Source: Brevibacterium sanguinis (lineage in GTDB: Bacteria > Actinomycetota > Actinomycetes > Actinomycetales > Brevibacteriaceae). Taken from it: a stretch of DNA of 64,000 nucleotides. The translations under genes were made by a program, and so were the position numbers. The stretch lies in assembly GCF_003315415.1 (NCBI RefSeq), contig NZ_QNSB01000006.1, positions 124,001 through 188,000 of the forward strand. Direction: 5' to 3'. Of the stretch, positions 58,662 through 64,000 are shown piece after piece; position 1 is the first letter of the stretch; the number at the start of each line of letters is the position of its first letter. The notes beneath the pieces were generated by a model, which saw nothing but the letters and a program-made list of their open reading frames with translations, was not told the DNA's origin and did no database searches.

Positions 58662-59345
58662 ATGCCTCGACCGACACCTTCAGCGCCCGCCGTGGTCGGC
58701 GGTTCGGACCCTGCCGCGGCGGCCGCGACGTCGGAGTCGGCGACCCCTGGACTCGGCCGTCGGGGCCGCCGCGGCCGTCCCGGCTACGACCGCGAGACCC
58801 TCATCAACAAGGCCACCGAGGTGTTCGTGGCCCGCGGCTACGACGGGACCTCGATGGACACCGTCGCCCGCGAGCTGGGTATCACGAAGTCCGCGATCTA
58901 CCACCACGTGAAGTCGAAGGAGGAGCTCCTCCAGCTCGCGATCAACCGCGGCACCGACGCCCTCGACTCCGCCGTCGAGGCCGAGAGCCACCGCGCCGAC
59001 CTCACCGCCCTCGAGCGGCTGCGCCATGCCGTGCACGCCAGTGTGCTCATCCTCATCGAGTACCACCACTCGGTCACGCTGCTGCTGCGCGTTCGCGGGA
59101 ACTCGGAGGTCGAGCGGGCGGCCCTCGCGCAGAGGCGGAGGATCGACGAGAAGATCCGCGGCCTCGTCGCCGAGGCGATCGACGAGGGCGGCGTGCGCGC
59201 CGACTTCCCGCCGGGCCTGGTCACCCGGCTGCTCTTCGGCATGGTCAACTCGATCACCGAGTGGTACCGCACCGGGTACCCCGTCAGCCCCGAGACCATC
59301 GCCGACGCGGTCACGGAGATGGCGTTCTCGGGACTGGAGGCGTAG
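58662..59345 (+). CDS. paaR: TetR-family regulator, probable PaaR
   Basis: Predicted 227 aa. After a 45-residue Ala/Pro/Gly-rich leader the TetR HTH lies at about 48-95 (DRETLINKATEVFVARGYDGTSMDTVARELGITKSAIYHHVKSKEELL). The C-terminal ligand domain has ITEWYRTGYPVSPE. It follows paaK by 33 nt. The ATG is 7 nt after a -10-like TAGACT (58649-58654), so a leaderless transcript is possible. Four matching operators occur at paaA, paaI, paaZ and the transporter promoter, making this the likely regulator of the phenylacetate regulon, released by phenylacetyl-CoA. Confidence 0.88.
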   Translation: MPRPTPSAPAVVGGSDPAAAAATSESATPGLGRRGRRGRPGYDRETLINKATEVFVARGYDGTSMDTVARELGITKSAIYHHVKSKEELLQLAINRGTDALDSAVEAESHRADLTALERLRHAVHASVLILIEYHHSVTLLLRVRGNSEVERAALAQRRRIDEKIRGLVAEAIDEGGVRADFPPGLVTRLLFGMVNSITEWYRTGYPVSPETIADAVTEMAFSGLEA

Positions 59346-59381
59346 CGGGAGGCGCCACGTCTGGCGTCGAGGCGCGCAGCA

Positions 59382-59445
59382 ACCGCGACCCAGAAGTGAA
59401 ATCGCGCGGATCAAGTGCCGCGCGATTCCACTTCTGGGTCGCGGT
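59382..59445. repeat. Palindromic element, 28-bp arms, 8-nt loop
   Basis: 59382-59409 pairs with 59418-59445 at 27 of 28 positions. The right arm contains the 19-bp core also found at 25057-25075 (one difference). It lies in the 190-bp gap between two co-directional genes, paaR and the ZIP transporter. Confidence 0.9.
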
Positions 59446-59535
59446 CAGCTCGCGCACATCCGGCCGCCGCCGTACTCGTCGTGCCGCTAGGATGAACAGC
59501 GACGCAGACAGCCTGCTGGGAGAGGACTCGGAGAC

Positions 59536-60243
59536 ATGCTGGGCGCAGTCCTGTGGGGAGCCGTTGCCGCTTCCTCCCTGCTGTGCGGCGCGCTCCTGTC
59601 CATGGTGCGCGCATGGAGCGACAGGTCGATCGGGACCGTCCTGGGGTTCGGCGCGGGAGCACTCATCGCCAGCGTGTCGTTCGAGCTGGCGGAGGACGGC
59701 TTCCAGGGCGGAGGAGCGCCGCCCGTCGCGATCGGCCTGGCACTCGGCGCCGCCGCCTACTTCACCGCGAACGGGATCGTGGCGCGGTCGGGTGCGCAAG
59801 CAGGGCGCGCACCCGCCGGGACCGCGCTGGCGCTGGGCGCGCTGCTCGACGGGATCCCCGAGCAGGCCGTCCTCGGGCTGAGCCTGGGGACCGGCGAGTC
59901 GGTGAGCATCGCACTGCTGGTCGCAGTGTTCGTCTCGAACCTGCCGGAATCAGCGGGATCGTCGGCGGAGATGCTCCAGTCCGGGAAACCGCGTTCCTTC
60001 GTCATCGGCCTGTGGTCGCTCGTGACGGCCGTCTGCATCGCCGCCACCTGGGCCGGTGCCGCGGTGTCCACAGCGGTGAGCAGCGAGCTCACGGCGGGGA
60101 TCAAAGGGTTCGCGGCGGGTGCGCTGCTGGTCATGCTCGTCGACTCCATGATCCCGGATGCCAAGGAGAAGGCGAGCGACCTCGCGGGACTCGCCACCGT
60201 CGTCGGCTTCGCGCTCGCCGCAGGAATGTCCCTCATGGGCTGA
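59536..60243 (+). CDS. ZIP-family metal permease
   Basis: Predicted 235 aa with about 8 helices. ZIP features: GFGAGALIASVSFELAEDGF in helix 2-3, LALGALLDGIPEQAVLGLSLG with the His-free IPE motif of the short (ZupT-like) group, and FVSNLPESAGSSAEML. These move divalent metals such as Zn or Mn. Most members have His in the HNxPEG motif; here it reads DGIPEQ, so substrate or mechanism may differ. It stands alone after the palindromic element. Confidence 0.85.
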   Translation: MLGAVLWGAVAASSLLCGALLSMVRAWSDRSIGTVLGFGAGALIASVSFELAEDGFQGGGAPPVAIGLALGAAAYFTANGIVARSGAQAGRAPAGTALALGALLDGIPEQAVLGLSLGTGESVSIALLVAVFVSNLPESAGSSAEMLQSGKPRSFVIGLWSLVTAVCIAATWAGAAVSTAVSSELTAGIKGFAAGALLVMLVDSMIPDAKEKASDLAGLATVVGFALAAGMSLMG

Positions 60244-60285
60244 CCCGTCGAGGGCATCGCGTCCGGCACGCCGCCGACCCGCCCC

Positions 60286-62325
60286 TCACTCCTTCGCGAC
60301 GAGGGTGAGCACGTCGTAGTTCGCGACAGGCTCGAGGTCCTGGTTGACCACCTCGGCGTCCCAACGGACCTCCCCGTACTCGTCGGTCTCGCGCGGGGTG
60401 ATCCGCTTCGCCGTGAGCGTGACCCTGAGCTTGTCACCGGGCGAGACAGGGGTGACGAAGCGCAGGCCCTCGAGCCCGTAGTTCGCGAGCACGGGACCGG
60501 GGTCGGGCTGGACGAAGAGGCCCGCGGCGAAGGACACGATGAGGTAGCCGTGGGCGACGCGGCCGGGGAAGAAGGGGTTGGCCGCGGCGGCCTCCTCGTC
60601 GGTGTGCGCGTAGAAGGTGTCGCCGGTGAACTCCGCGAAGTGCTCGATGTCCTCGAGGGTGACGGTGCGCCACTCGGATTCCAGCGCGTCGCCGACCCGC
60701 AGATCGGCCAGCGACTTGCGGAAGGGGTGCTCGCCCTCGGTCGAGCGGGGCGCGCCCGGCACCCACTCCCCTCCGATCGCGGTGAGCATGGTCGGCGAGG
60801 CCTGGATCGCGGTGCGCTGCATGAAGTGCTCGACGCCGCGCAGGCCGCCGAGCTCCTCGCCGCCTCCGGCGCGTCCGGGTCCTCCGTGGACGAGAGGCGG
60901 CAGCGGCGAGCCGTGCCCGGTCGACTCCGCGGCGTCGTCGCGGTCGAGCACGAGGATCCTCCCGTGCCACGGGGCGACCTGCCGGACGACGTCGGCGGCG
61001 AAGTCCGCGTCGTGGGTGACGACGGAGCCGACGAGGGATCCGCGCCCGCGAGCGGCGAGGCGGACCGCCTCGGCGGTGGTCGAGTAGGTGATGAGCGAGG
61101 TCACGGGTCCGAACGCCTCGACGTCGTGGACGGCGTCGGCCCACGGGTCGGCGGCGCGCAGCACCGTGGGGGCGACGAACGCACCGCCGCCGAGGCGCTC
61201 GGCCAGGGCGTCGGAGGCCTCCCGTCCACCCGTCACGACACTCGCCCCGGCCGCGACGAGAGAATCGACGGCGTCGAGCACGTCTCCGCGCTGCCCGGCC
61301 GAGATCACCGGGCCCAGCCGGGTCGACCTCTCCCGCGGATCGCCCGCGCTCACCTCGGCGAGGCGGGCGCTCAGGGCCTCGGCCACCGCCCCCGCGTGGG
61401 CGGCGGGGACCAGGGCGCGGCGGATCGCGGTGCACTTCTGGCCGGCCTTGACCGTCATCTCGGTGACGACGCCGTCGACGAAGAGGTCGAACTCCTCGGT
61501 GCCGGGAGCGGCGTCGGAGCCGAGGAGGGAGAAGTTCAGCGAATCCGCCTCGGCGAAGAAGCGGGTGCCCCGCTCCCGCACGCACTCGAGGTCGCCGAGG
61601 CGCCTCGCCGTGTCCGCGGACCCCGTGAAGGCAATCGCGTCCTGCTCGGCGAGGTGGTCGAAGAGCCCGGTGACGTCGCCGCAGACGAGCTGGAGGCAGC
61701 CCTCGGGCAGGATCCCGGAGTCGAGCATGTCGACGACGACCGCGCGGGTCAGGTGCGCCGAGGCGGTGGCGGGCTTGACGACGGCGGGCACGCCGGCGAC
61801 GAACATCGGCGCGAACTTCTCGAGCATGCCCCAGACGGGGAAGTTGAAGGCGTTGATCTGCAGCGCGAGGCCGCGCCGGGAGGTGAGGATGTGGCGGCCC
61901 ACGAAGCTGCCGCCCTTCGACAGGCGCTCGACGCCGCCGTCGAGGTGGACCGTCGCATTAGGCATCTGCCGGCGGGCGATGCCCGAATAGGCGAAGAGTG
62001 TGCCGATCCCACCCTCGATGTCGACGAAGGCGTCGCGCTTCGTCGTCCCGGTGGTGAACGAGGTCTCGTGGTAGTCCTTCGCTCGTTCCATGAGGTGGGC
62101 GCCGAGCTGCTTGAGGATGACCCCGCGCTGGTGGAACGTCAGCTCCTGCAGCGCCGGACCGCCGACGGTGCGGGCATGATCGGCGACGGCGGCGAAGTCG
62201 ATGCCCGCCGAGGTGACGTGGTGGAGGAGCTCGCCGGTCGTGGGATCGTGGACGGCCCGCGCCTCGGCGCCCGTCCCGGGAGTGTGCCACGCGCCCGCGC
62301 AGAAGGAACTGAGGATGTCGGTCAT
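60286..62325 (-). CDS. paaZ: Bifunctional oxepin-CoA hydrolase / aldehyde dehydrogenase PaaZ
   Basis: Predicted 679 aa. Residues 1-520 are an aldehyde dehydrogenase (INAFNFPVWGMLEKFAPMF, FFAEADSLN with the general base Glu, AGQKCTAIRR with the nucleophile Cys). Residues 540-679 are an R-specific hydratase (EFTGDTFYAHTDEEAAAANPFFPGRVAHGYL). It opens the oxepin ring and oxidises the resulting semialdehyde. ATG 62325 has GGGAGAGAG upstream. Divergent from a transporter with one operator per promoter. Confidence 0.94.
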   Translation of the reverse strand: MTDILSSFCAGAWHTPGTGAEARAVHDPTTGELLHHVTSAGIDFAAVADHARTVGGPALQELTFHQRGVILKQLGAHLMERAKDYHETSFTTGTTKRDAFVDIEGGIGTLFAYSGIARRQMPNATVHLDGGVERLSKGGSFVGRHILTSRRGLALQINAFNFPVWGMLEKFAPMFVAGVPAVVKPATASAHLTRAVVVDMLDSGILPEGCLQLVCGDVTGLFDHLAEQDAIAFTGSADTARRLGDLECVRERGTRFFAEADSLNFSLLGSDAAPGTEEFDLFVDGVVTEMTVKAGQKCTAIRRALVPAAHAGAVAEALSARLAEVSAGDPRERSTRLGPVISAGQRGDVLDAVDSLVAAGASVVTGGREASDALAERLGGGAFVAPTVLRAADPWADAVHDVEAFGPVTSLITYSTTAEAVRLAARGRGSLVGSVVTHDADFAADVVRQVAPWHGRILVLDRDDAAESTGHGSPLPPLVHGGPGRAGGGEELGGLRGVEHFMQRTAIQASPTMLTAIGGEWVPGAPRSTEGEHPFRKSLADLRVGDALESEWRTVTLEDIEHFAEFTGDTFYAHTDEEAAAANPFFPGRVAHGYLIVSFAAGLFVQPDPGPVLANYGLEGLRFVTPVSPGDKLRVTLTAKRITPRETDEYGEVRWDAEVVNQDLEPVANYDVLTLVAKE

Positions 62326-62402
62326 TGTGCTCTCTCCCGGTCGACGAGTGACTCGACGCGGCCCGCTCGGCCTCACCGGCACCGCTGCCGCGTCCTGACA
62401 AG

Positions 62403-62431
62403 ATACTAACCAAGTGGTCGGTAAATGTCAT
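62403..62431 (-). promoter_or_regulatory. paaZ promoter with operator in the spacer
   Basis: On the minus strand, ATGACA (62426-62431), a 17-bp spacer and TAGTAT (62403-62408) form the promoter. The operator ATACTAACC-AAGT-GGTCGGTAA (62403-62424) fills the spacer, so repressor binding would block polymerase. Confidence 0.8.
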
Positions 62432-62439
62432 CGGAACCG

Positions 62440-62498
62440 GTGACACGGCTCACATCATCCTCTATGATCGACTCAATTACTGACCAACCGGTCACCCG
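62440..62498 (+). promoter_or_regulatory. Transporter promoter with downstream operator
   Basis: GTGACA (62440-62445), a 17-bp spacer and TATGAT (62463-62468) form the promoter. TTACTGACC-AACC-GGTCACCCG (62477-62498), with inner arms TGACC/GGTCA, lies at the expected start site. It is the fourth member of the phenylacetate operator set. Confidence 0.75.
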
Positions 62499-62665
62499 CG
62501 TGGCCCGGCGGGGCGGAGGCGACGACGCCCCCACCCCGTCCGAGCGGCACAGGCAGGACGACCGGCCCGACCAGGACCGGCAACCCGGGCCTGCCCGAGC
62601 ACCACGACGACGCAGTCACACCCAGGCAGACCGAACCAGACAGCAATCCGGCAGGGAGCCCGACA

Positions 62666-64000
62666 ATGTCCACAGCATCCGCCCCGTCCTACACCGCCGA
62701 GGAGCGCAAGGTCCTCGCCGGCACCCTCGTCGGCACCACGATCGAGTGGTACGACTTCTTCATCTACGCCCAGGCCGCCGGCCTCGTCCTCGCGGCCCAG
62801 TTCTTCGCCCCGCTCGCCACCGACAGTCCCGGGCTGGGGCAGATCATGGCGTGGGCCTCCCTGGGGATCTCGTTCCTGTTCCGCCCGCTCGGGGCGATCA
62901 TCGCCGGTCACCTCGGCGACCGGATCGGGCGCAAGACGATGCTGGTGCTCACCCTCATGCTCATGGGCCTGGCCACCTCGCTCATCGGCGTCCTGCCGAC
63001 GTACACGCAGATCGGCGTCGCGGCCCCGATCCTGCTGACGTTCCTGCGGATCCTCCAGGGGTTCTCCGCCGGCGGCGAGTGGGGCGGCGCGGCCCTGCTG
63101 TCCGTCGAGCACGCCCCGGTGGGACGCCGCGGCCTGTTCGGCGCGTACCCGCAGATCGGGGTGCCCATCGGCATGATCCTCGCCACCGGGGTGATCTGGA
63201 TCCTCACCACCGTCCTCAGTCCCGAGCAGTTCGCGAGCTTCGGCTGGCGGATCCCGTTCCTGTTCTCGATCGTCCTCGTCATCGTCGGCTACTACATCCG
63301 CCGCCGCGTCGAGGAGAGCCCGGTGTTCGCCGAACTCGCGCAGCGGCGCGCCGAGTCCTCGGCTCCCCTGTCGACCCTGTTCCGGAAGAACACGAAGGAG
63401 GTCGTCCTCACGGCCCTCATCTTCATCGGCAACAACGCCGTCGGCTACATGATCATCGCGTTCTTCGCCGCATACGCCTCGCGTCCGCTCGCCGAGGGCG
63501 GAATGGTCGGCCTCGAGCGCGCGCCGGTGCTGCTGGCGACGACGGTCGCGAGCTTCGGCTGGCTCGTGTTCACGATGTGGGGCGGCGCGCTCTCGGACAG
63601 ACTCGGTCGCGTGCGCACCTTCCAGATCGGCTACGGCCTCCTCATCCTGTGGCTGGTCCCGACGTTCCTCATGATCGACATGGCCAACATCTGGATGTAC
63701 GGGATCGGCATCTTCGTCCTCACGGTCGGCATGGGCCTGAGCTACGGCCCGATGTCGGCCCTCTACGCGGAGATGTTCCCCGCCCAGGTCCGCTACTCCG
63801 GGGTCTCGATCGGGTATGCGCTCGGTGCGATCCTCGGCGGCGCCTTCGCCCCCACCATCGCCGAGGCGCTCCTGACCTCCACGGGCACGTCGCTGTCGAT
63901 CGCGATCTACATGATCATCGTCTGCGTGATCTCGCTCATCGGCGTCAGCCTCGTCAAGGAGACGAAGGGCGTCCCCCTGGGCGTGAGCAGGCATCACGAC
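62666..64000 (+). CDS. MHS-type MFS transporter, 3' end cut by window edge (candidate phenylacetate permease)
   Basis: The visible 445 codons contain no stop and include most of the protein. Hallmarks: LVGTTIEWYDFFIYAQAAGLVL in helix 1, SFLFRPLGAIIAGHLGDRIGRKTML, LRILQGFSAGGEWGGAALLSVEH, and GALSDRLGRVRTF in the second half. MHS members import carboxylates by H+ symport. ATG 62666 has GGGAG 8 nt upstream and a 170-nt leader. The promoter carries the same operator type as paaA, paaI and paaZ, which makes phenylacetate the likely substrate; this is inference. The last residues seen, KETKGVPLG, suggest that only a short tail is missing. Confidence 0.85.
   Translation, partial: MSTASAPSYTAEERKVLAGTLVGTTIEWYDFFIYAQAAGLVLAAQFFAPLATDSPGLGQIMAWASLGISFLFRPLGAIIAGHLGDRIGRKTMLVLTLMLMGLATSLIGVLPTYTQIGVAAPILLTFLRILQGFSAGGEWGGAALLSVEHAPVGRRGLFGAYPQIGVPIGMILATGVIWILTTVLSPEQFASFGWRIPFLFSIVLVIVGYYIRRRVEESPVFAELAQRRAESSAPLSTLFRKNTKEVVLTALIFIGNNAVGYMIIAFFAAYASRPLAEGGMVGLERAPVLLATTVASFGWLVFTMWGGALSDRLGRVRTFQIGYGLLILWLVPTFLMIDMANIWMYGIGIFVLTVGMGLSYGPMSALYAEMFPAQVRYSGVSIGYALGAILGGAFAPTIAEALLTSTGTSLSIAIYMIIVCVISLIGVSLVKETKGVPLGVSRHHD

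Overview
The window is high-GC DNA (roughly 65-70% by eye) with dense coding, frequent ATGA/GTGA stop-start overlaps and GTG or TTG starts behind AAGGAG-type boxes. It looks like a chromosomal segment of an actinobacterium. The combination of glycine betaine demethylation, kynurenine and phenylacetate catabolism suggests Brevibacterium or a close relative; that assignment is inference from gene content, not a database match. About 58 protein genes can be supported. Two are cut by the window edges: an HMG-CoA-lyase-type gene on the left and an MHS-type transporter on the right.

Layout. 1-13.6 kb: CaiB-type CoA-transferase with an HMG-CoA lyase homologue, a small MT0933-like protein, a fumarylacetoacetase-family hydrolase, an amino-acid permease coupled to a universal stress protein, an autoregulated ArsR/SRPBCC pair, and a gamma-glutamyltransferase, transporter and dipeptidase group facing its own LysR regulator. 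13.9-16.5 kb: formylglycine-generating enzyme divergent from a choline-sulfatase-like enzyme. 16.7-34.8 kb: a complete glycine betaine to serine module. It has a Rieske betaine monooxygenase (gbcA) and reductase (gbcB), a dimethylglycine dehydrogenase, LysR, a formaldehyde dehydrogenase, then the operon glyA-soxB-soxD-soxA-soxG-purU-MFS opposite a GntR regulator. 34.9-38.5 kb: tryptophan to anthranilate (kynA, an alpha/beta-hydrolase formamidase, kynU, Lrp/AsnC). 38.5-43.3 kb: an AT-richer, gene-poor accessory island with an Mrr-like nuclease and a convergent two-gene operon encoding an uncharacterised protein and a Schlafen-AlbA_2 protein. 43.3-52.0 kb: amidohydrolase, SurA-N lipoprotein, a three-subunit molybdenum hydroxylase, an OFA-type transporter with a tiny membrane partner, and a VTT membrane protein. 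52.0-64 kb: phenylacetate catabolism (paaABCDE, paaI, paaK, a TetR regulator, paaZ) and a transporter.

How the genes work together. Choline-O-sulfate hydrolysis, three betaine demethylations, one-carbon recycling through tetrahydrofolate (dimethylglycine dehydrogenase, SoxA, GlyA, PurU) and formaldehyde oxidation form one methyl-oxidation route. The phenylacetate genes share one operator type at four promoters, including that of the right-edge transporter, which suggests that this transporter carries phenylacetate.

The most unusual signals are: (1) the accessory island with its AlbA_2 operon; (2) a non-polar decamer CGCCGAGGCG that I found about 50 times outside the island and not once inside it; (3) long perfect intergenic palindromes, one ending exactly in a stop codon and two others sharing a 19-bp core; and (4) repeated tandem duplication of sequence around stop codons.
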